A stretch of DNA of 64,000 nt, from NCBI RefSeq assembly GCF_001624695.1, contig NZ_JSEP01000004.1:278368-342367 (forward strand), written 5' to 3'. Origin of the DNA: Labrenzia sp. OB1. GTDB taxonomy: Bacteria > Pseudomonadota > Alphaproteobacteria > Rhizobiales > Stappiaceae. A program made the translations under genes and the position numbers. The notes under the pieces are model-generated. The model was not told where the DNA came from and ran no database searches. It was given only the letters and a program-made list of their open reading frames with translations. This document shows, piece by piece, positions 51,954-63,719 of the stretch (position 1 is its first letter; every line of letters starts with the position of its first letter).

Positions 51954-53651
51954 TTAGTCGTCGGACTGCTGCTTCAGGGCAGCACCGAGGATGTCGCCGA
52001 GGGAGGCGCCGCTGTCGGAAGATCCGTACTGTGCGACGGCCTGCTTCTCTTCGGCGATTTCCAGAGCCTTGATCGACGCGGTCACCTTGCGGGTCTTCTT
52101 GTCGAACTGTGTGATGCGGGCGTCGAACTTGTCGCCAACGGAGTATTTCTCCGGACGCTGCTCTTCACGGTCGCGGGACAGGTCGGCACGACGGACAAAG
52201 GCGGTCAGGTCGCTGTCTGCGATCTTGACTTCCAGGCCGCTGTCCTTGACCTCGATGACCTCACAGGTGACGACGACATTCTTGCGAATTTCGCCGGCCG
52301 CACCGGATTCCATCGGATCGCCGGAGAGCTGCTTGATGCCGAGCGAGATACGCTCCTTGTCGACATCCACATCCAGAACGACGGCCTTGACCATGTCGCC
52401 CTTCTTGAACTCTTCGATGACCTGCTCGCCCGGACGGTTCCAGTCGAGATCGGACAGGTGAACCATGCCGTCCACGTCGCCCTCGAGGCCGATGAACAGA
52501 CCGAATTCGGTCTTGTTCTTGACTTCGCCTTCGACTTCGGTGCCGATCGGGAACTGCTCGGCAAACGCATCCCACGGATTCTGCAGGGTCTGCTTGAGAC
52601 CGAGCGAGATGCGGCGCTTGACCGGATCGACTTCCAGGATGACGACTTCCACTTCCTGAGAGGTGGAAACGATCTTGCCCGGATGGACGTTCTTCTTGGT
52701 CCAGGACATTTCCGAAACGTGGATCAGGCCTTCGATGCCCGGCTCCAGTTCGACGAATGCACCGTAGTCGGTGATGTTGGTCACGCGGCCGGTGAAACGT
52801 GTATCGACCGGGTACTTGGCTTCGATACCGTCCCACGGATCGGTTTCGAGCTGCTTCATGCCCAGGCTGATACGATGCGTTTCCTGGTTGACGCGGATGA
52901 TCTGCACCTTGACCGTCTGGCCGATGCTGAGAACTTCCGACGGATGGTTGATGCGGCGCCACGCGATGTCGGTGACGTGCAACAGGCCATCGATGCCGCC
53001 GAGGTCGACGAACGCACCGTAATCGGTGATGTTCTTGACCACGCCTTCCACGGTGTGACCTTCCTCGAGGCTCTGGACCAGTTCCGAACGCTGTTCGGCG
53101 CGGGTTTCTTCCAGAACGACACGGCGGGACACCACGATGTTGCCGCGGCGCTTGTCCATTTTCAGGATCTGGAACGGCTGCGGAGTGTGCATCAGCGGGG
53201 TAACGTCGCGCACCGGACGGATATCGACCTGCGAACGCGGCAGGAAGGCCACGGCGCCGTCCAGATCGACGGTGAAGCCGCCCTTGACCTGGTTGAAGAT
53301 CTGGCCGTTGACCTTTTCGTTCGCTTCGAAAGCAACTTCGAGGCGGACCCAGCTTTCCTCGCGGCGTGCTTTTTCGCGCGACAGGACTGCTTCACCCAGA
53401 GCGTTCTCGACGCGCTCCAGATAAACTTCAACTTCGTCTCCGACACCCATTTCGCCGTCGCGGCCCTTGGCGCCGAATTCCTTCAGCGGCACACGGCCTT
53501 CAACTTTCAGGCCGACGTCGATGACGGCCAGATCTTTTTCGATGGCAACAACGGTGCCTTTGACCACGGCGCCTTCGTAAAGGTCATTGTGGACGAAGGA
53601 CTCTTCGAGAAGAGCGGAAAAATCCTCGGTTGAGGGATTGTAATCAGACAT
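51954..53651 (-). CDS. rpsA: 30S ribosomal protein S1
   Basis: 565 residues with six S1 (OB-fold) repeats; the repeated GAFVDLGGIDGLLHVTDIAW, GAFVELEPGIEGLIHVSEM and GLFIGLEGDVDGMVHLSDLD are easy to see. S1 brings mRNAs with weak Shine-Dalgarno sequences to the ribosome. The ATG at 53651 has AGGAG 6 bases upstream. cmk lies 282 bases upstream on the same strand, the usual cmk-rpsA order, and an intrinsic terminator follows. Confidence 0.98.
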   Translation of the reverse strand: MSDYNPSTEDFSALLEESFVHNDLYEGAVVKGTVVAIEKDLAVIDVGLKVEGRVPLKEFGAKGRDGEMGVGDEVEVYLERVENALGEAVLSREKARREESWVRLEVAFEANEKVNGQIFNQVKGGFTVDLDGAVAFLPRSQVDIRPVRDVTPLMHTPQPFQILKMDKRRGNIVVSRRVVLEETRAEQRSELVQSLEEGHTVEGVVKNITDYGAFVDLGGIDGLLHVTDIAWRRINHPSEVLSIGQTVKVQIIRVNQETHRISLGMKQLETDPWDGIEAKYPVDTRFTGRVTNITDYGAFVELEPGIEGLIHVSEMSWTKKNVHPGKIVSTSQEVEVVILEVDPVKRRISLGLKQTLQNPWDAFAEQFPIGTEVEGEVKNKTEFGLFIGLEGDVDGMVHLSDLDWNRPGEQVIEEFKKGDMVKAVVLDVDVDKERISLGIKQLSGDPMESGAAGEIRKNVVVTCEVIEVKDSGLEVKIADSDLTAFVRRADLSRDREEQRPEKYSVGDKFDARITQFDKKTRKVTASIKALEIAEEKQAVAQYGSSDSGASLGDILGAALKQQSDD

Positions 53652-53933
53652 TTATTCTCCTGGGCGCCTTCAGGCGCACCGCCGGCGGGTTGGTGTTGCA
53701 CTCCGGACTGTCAATCTCCCGGGATCGCGGTTTGCGCGTGATCCTTCCGCTTTATCAAGCGGGCCGGCGGGGCGGGAGACGGAAAATCCGGTCTCGTCAC
53801 AGGCCGCCGGAAACAGGCGCCCTGCCGATATTTCTTGGTCGTTCCTAAAGAACTTGTGGTCTCAAGACCGAATGCGTTCGCGATACACAAACAGGGGCAC
53901 ACCAAGGGTGAGCCCCGTCCCGATCTGGCATCG

Positions 53934-56226
<2,293 letters not shown>

Positions 56227-56619
56227 GTGGCAAAACCTGAACTTGGCACAAAGCGGCTGTGCCCGAGCTGCGGCGCGAAATACTACGATCTCAATCGGGA
56301 TCCGATTACCTGCCCGAAGTGCAGCACGGTTTTTGAAACCGTCATGACCGCGCGCGCCGCGAAAGCGGCGAAGGCGGCGGAAAAGCCCGAGGAAGAGGAA
56401 GACGACGACGACGTTGTGGCACCGGACACCGTGCCGCTGGAAGAAGCTGACGCGGAAACCGAAGACACAGGCGAAGTTGTCCCGGATCTGGAAGACGCGG
56501 AAGTCGACGTCGATGACGATGACACAGCCGATGACGGCGTTTTCATCGACGATGAAGACGAGGACGAAGACGAAGTCCCGCCGATCCGGGTCGAAATCGA
56601 CGAAGATCCGGACCGCTAA
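56227..56619 (+). CDS. TIGR02300 (FYDLN acid) family protein
   Basis: 130 residues. The N-terminus AKPELGTKRLCPSCGAKYYD with a second CPKC pair forms a zinc-ribbon, followed by an extremely acidic Asp/Glu tail (for example DVDDDDTADDGVFIDDEDED). This is the alphaproteobacterial TIGR02300 family, whose function is unknown. I prefer the GTG at 56227, which follows GAGGGTGA by 6 bases and gives the family N-terminus; the in-frame ATG at 56212 lacks a ribosome-binding site. It lies next to tRNA-Ala, as in many relatives. A short hairpin (CAGGGAT/ATCCCTG, 56633-56648) follows. Confidence 0.88.
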   Translation: MAKPELGTKRLCPSCGAKYYDLNRDPITCPKCSTVFETVMTARAAKAAKAAEKPEEEEDDDDVVAPDTVPLEEADAETEDTGEVVPDLEDAEVDVDDDDTADDGVFIDDEDEDEDEVPPIRVEIDEDPDR

Positions 56620-56770
56620 GTCAATGATCGGGCAGGGATTTATCCCTGTCCGGGCGATTGCGGGCGATGCGAAAAAATTCGTTCCATTTTCTGCTTGATC
56701 TTGTCTGGAGGTGTGACTATGTTCCGCCTCCATCGACGCCGGAGACCCGATCCGGCCGGTTTTGGAATAA

Positions 56771-56846
56771 GGGGCCATAGCTCAGCTGGGAGAGCGCTTC
56801 GCTGGCAGCGAAGAGGTCAGGGGTTCGATTCCCCTTGGCTCCACCA
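56771..56846 (+). tRNA. tRNA-Ala (GGC)
   Basis: 76 nucleotides with encoded CCA. Acceptor GGGGCCA pairs with TGGCTCC; the D-arm is AGCTCAGCTGGGAGAGC; the anticodon stem CTTCG/CGAAG encloses loop CTGGCAG with anticodon GGC at 56804-56806; the T-arm is AGGGGTTCGATTCCCCT. It reads alanine GCC/GCU codons. No integrated element is seen attached to its 3' end. Confidence 0.97.
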
Positions 56847-57122
56847 TTCCTCCTCCTTCACGAAAATCCGAATATATCCACCAGACCTGTCAGGTCGGGC
56901 GTGTGCGTGTTTTCCCGAATGAGTAGATCGGTGGGCGCTGAGCGACCCGCAGCCAATTTGTCCGTTGCCGGTATCAGGGCTTTATTGGAGCATGCGGCAT
57001 CCAACGCGAGCCTCTGAGCGCCCGGTCGCGCTGAGCGATGAGGGACCGGTGACATTCACGTTCTGGGTGCCGAAGCCGACAAGAGCGCGAAAGACAGCCG
57101 GGGTGCGGGTCCAGCGCCGAAG

Positions 57123-58139
57123 TCAGATCGTCATGACGATCCGGCCCTCGATCTGCCCTGCCTTCATCCGGTCGAAGATGCTGTTGACGTCGTCCAGCGT
57201 TTCCTCGGTGTAATGTGCCGCAACCTTGCCTTCGGCTGCGAAGCCGAGGGATTCCAGCAGATCGAGCCGTGTGCCGACGATGGAGCCCCGGATGGTCTTG
57301 CCGTTCAGCACCGTATCGAAGATCGACAGGGGGAAGGCTTCCGGCGGCAGCCCGACGAGGCTCATGGTGCCGCCGCGCGCCAGCATGCCGACACCTTGCT
57401 GGAAGGACTTGCCTGCAACCGCGGTGACCAGAACGCCTTCCGCACCGCCGCCGGCCTGCACTTCGGCCACCGGGTCGGTTTCGAGTGCGTTGATCACCTG
57501 ATCCGCGCCCAGTTTGCGGGCGAGTTCCAGCTTGTCGTTGGCAATGTCCACGGCGATCACATGCAGCCCCATCGCCTTGGCGTATTGCACGGCCATGTGG
57601 CCCAGGCCGCCGATCCCGGAAATGACCACGGTCTGTCCCGGGCGGGTGTCGGTTTCCTTCAGTCCCTTGTAGACGGTGACGCCGGCACACAGCACAGGCG
57701 CGGCCGCCGCAAGGCCAAGGCCGTCCGGGATATGCCCGACGTAGTCGGGATCGGCCAGAACGTAATCTGCGAAACCGCCGTTCACGCTGTAGCCGGTGTT
57801 TTGCTGGTCGTTGCAAAGGGTTTCCCAGCCGCCCATGCAATGCCTGCAATGGCCGCAGGCCGAATGCAGCCACGGAATGCCGACGCGATCGCCTTCCTTG
57901 ACTGCAGTGACGCCGGCACCGACCTCGGCGACGATCCCCACGCCTTCATGCCCGGGAATGAACGGTGGATTGGGCTTGACCGGCCAGTCGCCGTTGGCCG
58001 CGTGAAGGTCCGTATGACAAACGCCGGAGGCTTTCACCTTCACGACGATCTTGCCGTCCGTCACCACCGGCTTCTCCACCTCGCAAATGTCCAGGGGCGC
58101 ACCGAACTTGCGCACTACGGCGGCTTTCATGCTGACCAT
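57123..58139 (-). CDS. adhP: Zinc-dependent alcohol dehydrogenase, AdhP type
   Basis: 338 residues, medium-chain dehydrogenase family. Catalytic zinc ligands lie in GVCHTDLH and PGHEGVG; the structural zinc site is [15 protein letters not shown]; the NAD site is [19 protein letters not shown]. It oxidises primary alcohols or reduces aldehydes such as acetaldehyde. The ATG at 58139 has AAGGA about 10 bases upstream; an ATG 9 bases later is possible. It stands alone between tRNA-Ala and the ABC transporter operon. Confidence 0.94.
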   Translation of the reverse strand: MVSMKAAVVRKFGAPLDICEVEKPVVTDGKIVVKVKASGVCHTDLHAANGDWPVKPNPPFIPGHEGVGIVAEVGAGVTAVKEGDRVGIPWLHSACGHCRHCMGGWETLCNDQQNTGYSVNGGFADYVLADPDYVGHIPDGLGLAAAAPVLCAGVTVYKGLKETDTRPGQTVVISGIGGLGHMAVQYAKAMGLHVIAVDIANDKLELARKLGADQVINALETDPVAEVQAGGGAEGVLVTAVAGKSFQQGVGMLARGGTMSLVGLPPEAFPLSIFDTVLNGKTIRGSIVGTRLDLLESLGFAAEGKVAAHYTEETLDDVNSIFDRMKAGQIEGRIVMTI

Positions 58140-58450
58140 GCCTGATATCCTTCTCCATATCGATCATGAAGCCCTCGCTCTGCCGGATGTCCTTACGGGC
58201 AAGACCTTTTCGAGCATCGGGCGATAGCTTGACACAAACCGTTGAAATTCGCCTGCCTGATATAAAACGCCGGAAGGCCGGTGGCCCGGGAACACGGTTT
58301 CGTGCGATGCCGGAATTCATATGGAAGGCAGTCGGGTCACGCCAGTTCGTCCGATTACGTATCGGGATACGGGTTGGCCGAATTGCGGCAGCGGCAAACG
58401 GCGATGCGCCTGTCAGGCGAGGGAAGGATTATCGGTGGCACTGCGCCACA
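58140..58450. other. Intergenic region, nothing recognised
   Basis: 311 bases between the adhP start and the permease stop (both minus strand). No gene or hairpin recognised; the adhP promoter is expected here. Confidence 0.4.
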
Positions 58451-60010
58451 TCACTTGTCCCGCCTGTCGGACCGACCGACCCATTCCAGCACCGGCGTCA
58501 ACTGATAGAGCAGTACGGACAAGAGAATGGACACCACCGCGACGGTCCAGATCATGCCGTAGTCGAGATAGCCGCGCGACTGGTTGAGAAGATTTCCGAG
58601 GCCTTTTCCGGTGGCCAGCCACTCCGCGATCATGACGCCCAGCAGGGCCTTGGGCAGGGCGAGACGGGCGGCAACGAACAGCCACTGCCGGCTGGCGGGA
58701 ATTGCGATCAGCCGCAGCTTGCGCAACGTCGAAGCGCCATAGGCGTCGACCAGGTCGAACGCGGCTTTCGGGATCATCGCAAAGCCTTGCGCAAGAACGA
58801 CGAAGGCGGCGAAAAAGGTGACGGAAATGGTGATCACCAGCGTCACCGTTATTCCCCGCCCGAAGATCAGCACGGCCAGCGGCGTGAGTGCCACCAGCGG
58901 CATGGTCTGGGTCACCAGCGCGAAAGGCAGAAGCGCGCGCATCAGAAGAGGGGCGGCGAAGGAGAGCAGCGCCAGGGCGAAGGCGAAGCCGAGCCCGAGC
59001 AACATGCCGGCGATGGTGATCGGAACGGTTTCGGCAAGTGCTGCCAGCAGCCGGGTCTGCGCCGAAGCTGCGGTCTTGCCGGTGATGAGATAGTCGATCA
59101 CGCCCATCGGCGTCTTGGCGATGATCGGCGACAGGTCCGCCCAGAACAGCATGCCCTGCCAGATCAGCAGCGGCATCAGGATCGCGGCGGCCAGCAGCAG
59201 CGCGCGGCGGAGGGGGGCTTCGTTTGCCGTTTCCGGTTCCGGGCCTGTCACGCCGATGTTCACCGCGCGGTTGAGCGATGTCGTGCGGGCGGCAAGGGTC
59301 GCCGACAGGGCGTAGCCAAGTCCGGCGATGGCTGTGGCGGTCAGGCCGATTCCCCAGAGACGGTCCGGTTCGGCACGCCCGAGAGAGCCGAGCAGAAAGG
59401 TGCCGAGGCCCCATCTGGCGCCGGAGCCGAACTCCGCCAGAACGGCTCCGAGAACCGCGGCAGGCGCCGCCACCTGGAACCCGCTCAGGATGGCGGGCAG
59501 GGCTGCTCGCAGCCGCAACAGCCAGAGTGTCCTGAGCGGACCGCCGCCATAGGCTCGAATGAGATCAACCGCTCGCGGATCTGCCGACCGCAGGCCGGCC
59601 ATGGCGGCCGTCATCGTCGGAAAATAGACCAGCAGGGCGGCGAGGGTGATCCGTGCCGTTTCGCCGTCGAGCGCGATTACCAGCACCGGCGCGATGGCAA
59701 TCGGAGGCACCGTGAAGGCGGCGATGTTGACGCCCCGGAAAATCCGCTCCGCCACCGGCCACAGACAGAAGGAGACGGCGGCGGCAAGTGCCACGGCGTT
59801 GCCGATGAGGAAGCCGAGCGAGGCCGTGTAAAGCGTGGCTGCGACATGCGGCCAGTATTCGCGCCATTCCGCCGCCAACCGCAGGAGGATTGCCGACAGG
59901 GGCGGCAGCGTGCCGTCGGCAACCAGTTTCAATTGTCCGGCAACTTCCCAGGCGGCCAGCAGCAGGAGGATCAGAACGCCCGTGGCGAGATGATCGCCAA
60001 ACCGGGTCAT
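58451..60010 (-). CDS. ABC transporter permease, two permease domains fused
   Basis: 519 residues with about 12 hydrophobic segments in two similar halves. Each half carries an EAA-type loop of the SsuC/TauC/ThiX permease class (first half FSDD-region [20 protein letters not shown], second half [20 protein letters not shown]). Normally this permease is a homodimer of about 250-residue chains; here the two halves are one polypeptide and have diverged. It overlaps the ATPase gene stop by 4 bases. The substrate is inferred from the NMT1-like binding protein encoded upstream. Confidence 0.9.
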   Translation of the reverse strand: MTRFGDHLATGVLILLLLAAWEVAGQLKLVADGTLPPLSAILLRLAAEWREYWPHVAATLYTASLGFLIGNAVALAAAVSFCLWPVAERIFRGVNIAAFTVPPIAIAPVLVIALDGETARITLAALLVYFPTMTAAMAGLRSADPRAVDLIRAYGGGPLRTLWLLRLRAALPAILSGFQVAAPAAVLGAVLAEFGSGARWGLGTFLLGSLGRAEPDRLWGIGLTATAIAGLGYALSATLAARTTSLNRAVNIGVTGPEPETANEAPLRRALLLAAAILMPLLIWQGMLFWADLSPIIAKTPMGVIDYLITGKTAASAQTRLLAALAETVPITIAGMLLGLGFAFALALLSFAAPLLMRALLPFALVTQTMPLVALTPLAVLIFGRGITVTLVITISVTFFAAFVVLAQGFAMIPKAAFDLVDAYGASTLRKLRLIAIPASRQWLFVAARLALPKALLGVMIAEWLATGKGLGNLLNQSRGYLDYGMIWTVAVVSILLSVLLYQLTPVLEWVGRSDRRDK

Positions 60011-60855
60011 GCGATTGTCCCGGCCTTTGCCGGAGCGTCTACAGGTGCGGCATCCAGGGTGGCGGCTTCTGCGGCGGCGCTGGCGGCCGAGGTTTCAGGA
60101 TCCAGCAGGGCGGCGATCCTGTCGCACACATGATGAAACGCGGGGTCGCGCAGCAGCTCCGCGCCGCGCGGACGGGAGAAGGAAACCGGAATGTCGGCAA
60201 GCACCCGCGCGGGCCGGGGCGACAGCACGATGACACGGTCGGCCAGATAGACCGCCTCGTCGATGCCATGGGTGATCAGCAGCGTCGTCGGCCGTTTAGC
60301 CGACCAGATGCGCTGCAATTCGAGATTCATCTGCCGCCTGAGGATCAGGTCCAGGGCGCCGAACGGCTCGTCCATCAGCAGCACCCGGGGCTCGGTCGCC
60401 AGCGCGCGCGCGATGGCGACGCGCTGGCGCATGCCGCCGGACAGTTCGCCCGGGCGGGCCTTTTCGAACCCCTTGAGCCCGACCAGTTCGATCAGGCCGT
60501 TTATCTTCTCAGGGTCCGGACGCTTGCGCCCGAGCACCTCGAAAGGCAGACGGATATTGTCCTCGACGCTGCGCCACGGGAGCAGAGCCGCATCCTGAAA
60601 TGCGACCCCGACCGCCCCCGAGCGGCAGATCGATCTTGGGCTGTCGCCGCCGATCCGCAGCGATCCGGAATCCTCGTTCTCCAGAGCCAGCGCCAGCCGG
60701 AGCAGCGTGGACTTGCCGCATCCGGACGGCCCCAGCAGGGCGGTGAAGGAACCGGCCGGACAGTCGAGCGAGAGATTGTCGATGACGGGCAGGGCCTTGC
60801 CCTTGATTGAAAACGCCTTGGAGACGTTCGTGAACTGAAGGGGAAGACCCTGCAT
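60007..60855 (-). CDS. ABC transporter ATP-binding protein
   Basis: 282 residues. Walker [20 protein letters not shown]-loop [16 protein letters not shown], signature [15 protein letters not shown] and Walker [14 protein letters not shown], all standard for the nitrate/sulfonate/taurine/thiamine-pyrimidine importer class. A C-terminal Ala-rich extension of about 40 residues is unusual. It lies between the binding protein gene (6 bases upstream) and the fused permease (overlapping). Confidence 0.94.
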   Translation of the reverse strand: MQGLPLQFTNVSKAFSIKGKALPVIDNLSLDCPAGSFTALLGPSGCGKSTLLRLALALENEDSGSLRIGGDSPRSICRSGAVGVAFQDAALLPWRSVEDNIRLPFEVLGRKRPDPEKINGLIELVGLKGFEKARPGELSGGMRQRVAIARALATEPRVLLMDEPFGALDLILRRQMNLELQRIWSAKRPTTLLITHGIDEAVYLADRVIVLSPRPARVLADIPVSFSRPRGAELLRDPAFHHVCDRIAALLDPETSAASAAAEAATLDAAPVDAPAKAGTIA

Positions 60856-60861
60856 TTCCGG

Positions 60862-61848
60862 TCAGCCTTTGATCTCTTCCAGGAGGCTCGTGTCGAACAT
60901 GTCGGGCGTTGCCTTGATGCCGATCCGGCCAAGGGTCTCGATATTGGCATCGATCCCCTCCGCATCCATTGTAAAGATCCCGCCGGCATGTTCCATCAGC
61001 GGTTTCTGGGCACCGTTGAAGAAGACTTCGTTTTCGATGGTGCGGCCGGTTCCGGCAAACCAGGTGGACGCGAATTTCGGCGGATAGGCGGTGGTGTCGG
61101 CGAAGTTGGCATCCCAGCCCGCACGGCTGGCCTTCAACCAGGCGACCAGTTCGGCGCGTTTTGTCTTCAACACCTCTTCGGTTACCACGACCGTGTCGTT
61201 GTAGGTCTTGTAGCCGAAATCGTAGAGCAGGAAGCTGACGGCTTTCTCGCCGGACTGTTCTATCGTGAAGGGTACGTTGGTGGTGAAATCGAGCGAGGCG
61301 TCGATTTCGCCCTTTAACAACGGCGTCGGATCGTAGGCGTAGGGAACGATATTCACCTCCGAGCGGTCGATCCCGTTGATCGCCAGCAGGGCCTCGACCG
61401 AAATGACATTCACCGGCGGTACGGCGAGCGTCTTGCCTTTGAGTTCTTCCGGCGAGTTGATCGGCGTCTTGGCGAGTGAAACGATGCCGATCGGGTTCTT
61501 CTGATATTGCGCGCCGATGATCTTGAACGGTGCGCCCTGATCGACAATCGTCTTGATGGTCGTGTCCGGCGTGGTCAGCGCCAGATCCGCCTTGCCGGCG
61601 ATGATCGAACTTTCGGGGATCACGTCCGGACCGCCGGACAGATAGGTCACGTCCAGGCCTTCGTTCTTGTAAAAGCCGTCGTCGATGGCGGCGAAGTAGC
61701 CGGCGAATTCCGCGTCGTTGATCCAGGCTGCCTGCATGGTCAGCGGAGTGGCGGCGTGGGCGCGCGAGACGAAGCCCGGCATGGCTCCTGCGGCTGCGCC
61801 GGTGCCCATGAGTTGCAGGAAACGGCGGCGGTTGGTCATTAGCGGCAT
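60862..61848 (-). CDS. NMT1/THI5-like substrate-binding protein, Tat-exported
   Basis: 328 residues. The N-terminus carries a twin-arginine signal (NRRRFLQLMGTGAAAGAMPG, cleavage near SRAHA-A), so it is exported folded to the periplasm. The mature part has WINDAEFAGYFAAIDDGFYK, GKADLALTTPD, GKTLAVPPVN and DASLDFTTNVPFTIEQ, typical of the NMT1/THI5-like family that binds thiamine pyrimidine precursors and related compounds. I place the start at 61848 because AAAGGA lies 9 bases upstream; an ATG at 61857 is in frame. It is followed by the ATPase and the fused permease. Confidence 0.9.
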   Translation of the reverse strand: MPLMTNRRRFLQLMGTGAAAGAMPGFVSRAHAATPLTMQAAWINDAEFAGYFAAIDDGFYKNEGLDVTYLSGGPDVIPESSIIAGKADLALTTPDTTIKTIVDQGAPFKIIGAQYQKNPIGIVSLAKTPINSPEELKGKTLAVPPVNVISVEALLAINGIDRSEVNIVPYAYDPTPLLKGEIDASLDFTTNVPFTIEQSGEKAVSFLLYDFGYKTYNDTVVVTEEVLKTKRAELVAWLKASRAGWDANFADTTAYPPKFASTWFAGTGRTIENEVFFNGAQKPLMEHAGGIFTMDAEGIDANIETLGRIGIKATPDMFDTSLLEEIKG

Positions 61849-61881
61849 CAAATGCATCCTTTCATTTCCGGGGAGGAGGTT

Positions 61882-62634
61882 TCAGGCGTCGAGGCCCCGT
61901 AGCTTGCGGAGTTCCTGAAGGGGGGGCGTCTGGGCGATCTGTTCGGGTTCGAGCAGGTCCCAATGAATGCCGCGGGGTCGTGTGCCGCGGTGTTCGATTT
62001 TGTGGAAGCGTTCGGGCGTGGCGATATGGTCGACCAGAATGTCCGTCGGACTGGGGAAGAGCTTGTCCTCGACCACCTGAACGTCATGCACGATCGCGGT
62101 CACCGGTGACTTGTCGTCGACAATGCCGAGTTCGGTGAACATGCCCCATTCCATGTCGAAAAAGCCGTGGCCCTTGCCAAAGCGCACGCCATCCAGCGAA
62201 ACGGCCGAGGCGCCTGTGACCAGAAAGTCGAACCGGCCGCGCTCGGCGATCTCGGCAAGGGTGATCGGACGGCCGAAATGCTCCAGTCCGTCCAGCCAGG
62301 CGGCAAACAGTTCCTGGCCCTTTGGCACCATGTCCGGCTCCAGAAGCCAGAAGCCGCGATAGATCCCGTAGGTCGACACGACCATGGACTTGCCCGCCTC
62401 AAGCATGCGGCGGCGCAGATCGACGAGGCAATTGTCGGGAGTGATGAACGCATAGTCGCCGGTCTGGAAGAACGGCTGTTTCACGATCCGGTCCGTCGCC
62501 TTGTCCGAGCCGATGAAGTCGGGGATCACTTCCGCGAAATTCTTGTGAAATCTGGAGTCCGGCAAGGCTACCGCATCAAGCTTCGACCAGATTTTTTCGC
62601 GGACGATCTTGGTTTTGGTCACGTTAAGTTCCAT
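61882..62634 (-). CDS. 5-formyltetrahydrofolate cyclo-ligase paralogue (COG0212-like)
   Basis: 250 residues. It resembles 5-FCL/COG0212 proteins: REKIWSKLDAVALPDSRFH, ITPDNCLVDLRRRMLEAGKS, SLDGVRFGKGHGFFDMEWG and TAIVHDVQVVEDKLFPSPTD. Comparative genomics has linked COG0212 paralogues to thiamine metabolism rather than folate repair, which fits the NMT1/THI5-like importer 33 bases downstream. In-frame starts at 62685 (GTG), 62679, 62673 and 62652 exist, but the upstream part overlaps the palindromic operator at 62657-62672, so I chose 62634; no start has a strong ribosome-binding site. It is the first gene of the operon. Confidence 0.85.
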   Translation of the reverse strand: MELNVTKTKIVREKIWSKLDAVALPDSRFHKNFAEVIPDFIGSDKATDRIVKQPFFQTGDYAFITPDNCLVDLRRRMLEAGKSMVVSTYGIYRGFWLLEPDMVPKGQELFAAWLDGLEHFGRPITLAEIAERGRFDFLVTGASAVSLDGVRFGKGHGFFDMEWGMFTELGIVDDKSPVTAIVHDVQVVEDKLFPSPTDILVDHIATPERFHKIEHRGTRPRGIHWDLLEPEQIAQTPPLQELRKLRGLDA

Positions 62635-62656
62635 TTGTTTCGGAATTGACATTTTC

Positions 62657-62672
62657 TGAAACAAGAGTTTCA
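62657..62672. promoter_or_regulatory. Candidate RpiR operator
   Basis: TGAAAC-AAGA-GTTTCA is a perfect 16-bp inverted repeat between the divergent transporter operon and the RpiR-type regulator gene. An extra half-site TGTTTC lies at 62636-62641. Position and symmetry fit a dimeric SIS-domain regulator; the assignment is an inference. Confidence 0.6.
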
Positions 62673-62676
62673 TAGA

Positions 62677-62720
62677 CATTCTCACTTGTCACGTGTTTTT
62701 TCAAAACGGCTGTGAGAATG
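62677..62720. repeat. 9-bp inverted repeat flanking the divergent promoters
   Basis: CATTCTCAC (62677-62685) is the exact reverse complement of GTGAGAATG (62712-62720), with 26 bases between. It is symmetric about the divergent promoter region and may be a second regulatory site or reflect mirrored leader sequences. Confidence 0.45.
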
Positions 62721-62762
62721 CTGAATCGCATGGCGATTCTGCGAAGGGAGCGAAGGGCAGGA

Positions 62763-63614
62763 ATGGGAACTCGACTGGCGCTGCGGATCCAGGAACGTTA
62801 CGAGGAACTGACCCCCTCGGAGCAGAAGCTCGCCCAGTTTCTGCTCGACCGGCCGGACGAGATCCTTGCCTCATCCGCCACCGAGCTTGCCAGGTTCACA
62901 GGCGTTTCCAAGGCGACGGCCGCCCGCCTGTTCCGCAATCTCGGCTACAATGATTTCAACGATGTGCGCCTGCAGGCGCGCGAGGAGCGCAACCGCACGG
63001 GCCCGGTTCAGCAGATCCCCATGCCGCAGGCGGCGGTGGACGAAACGGTCACCGTGCCGACACATCTGCAGGTCGAAAGCGCCAACCTGACGCGCACCTT
63101 CGAGGAGTTGCGGCCGGATGTTCTCAATGCCGCGGCGGAACAGATTGCGGGCGCCGGGCGCGTCTGGGTTGCCGGCCTCGGCATCGAAAACGGCATCGCC
63201 CGTTATCTGCGCATCCTCTTGACCCGCGTGCGTCCTGGCGTTCACATGATTTCCGAAAACGCGGCGACATGGCCTGAGGAACTGGCCTCGACCGGACCCA
63301 ATGACGCCCTGATCATCATTGCCGTCCGCCCCTGGACCAAGCAGATCTCGACCGTTCTGACCTTCGCCCGCACCACGCGATTGAAGACCATTGTCATCAC
63401 CGACCCGACCAACACCGGCAAGGCCCGGCGCAAGGAGGCGACGGTGCTCAACTGTCACGTCTCCACGCCCTGGAGCGAATTGACCCAGACCAGCGTCCTG
63501 TCCATGGCGCAGCTTCTTGCAGCGACAGTCGCCAACCGGATCGGCGGCCGCGCCAAGGCGCGCCGCGACCTGATCGCCGACCTCGCCGAGGAAATCGAAT
63601 CCGGCGACATCTGA
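62763..63614 (+). CDS. RpiR family transcriptional regulator
   Basis: 283 residues. The N-terminal helix-turn-helix (LTPSEQKLAQFLLDRPDEIL, TELARFTGVSKATAARLFRN) and the C-terminal SIS sugar-phosphate-binding domain (VWVAGLGIENGIARYLRILL, DALIIIAVRPWTKQ) define the family. The start at 62763 (MGTRLALRIQERYEEL) has GAAGGG about 6 bases upstream and matches the family; an in-frame GTG lies at 62712. It probably controls the divergent 5-FCL/ABC operon through the palindrome at 62657-62672. The usual effector is a phosphorylated sugar or similar ligand, unknown here. Confidence 0.92.
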   Translation: MGTRLALRIQERYEELTPSEQKLAQFLLDRPDEILASSATELARFTGVSKATAARLFRNLGYNDFNDVRLQAREERNRTGPVQQIPMPQAAVDETVTVPTHLQVESANLTRTFEELRPDVLNAAAEQIAGAGRVWVAGLGIENGIARYLRILLTRVRPGVHMISENAATWPEELASTGPNDALIIIAVRPWTKQISTVLTFARTTRLKTIVITDPTNTGKARRKEATVLNCHVSTPWSELTQTSVLSMAQLLAATVANRIGGRAKARRDLIADLAEEIESGDI

Positions 63615-63719
63615 GCGCCGGGCAGGGGCGTCAATTCCGTGTGGTGCAACGGGGCTGGGACGTGGCAGGCCTATCGAATTTGCTCCGTCATTGCAGGGCC
63701 AGACCCACTGCTGTCCGGT

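Noticed and set aside
56771..56846. tRNA-Ala as attachment site of an integrated element
   Set aside because: Downstream genes are ordinary metabolic genes, no integrase is present and no repeated tRNA 3' end was found.
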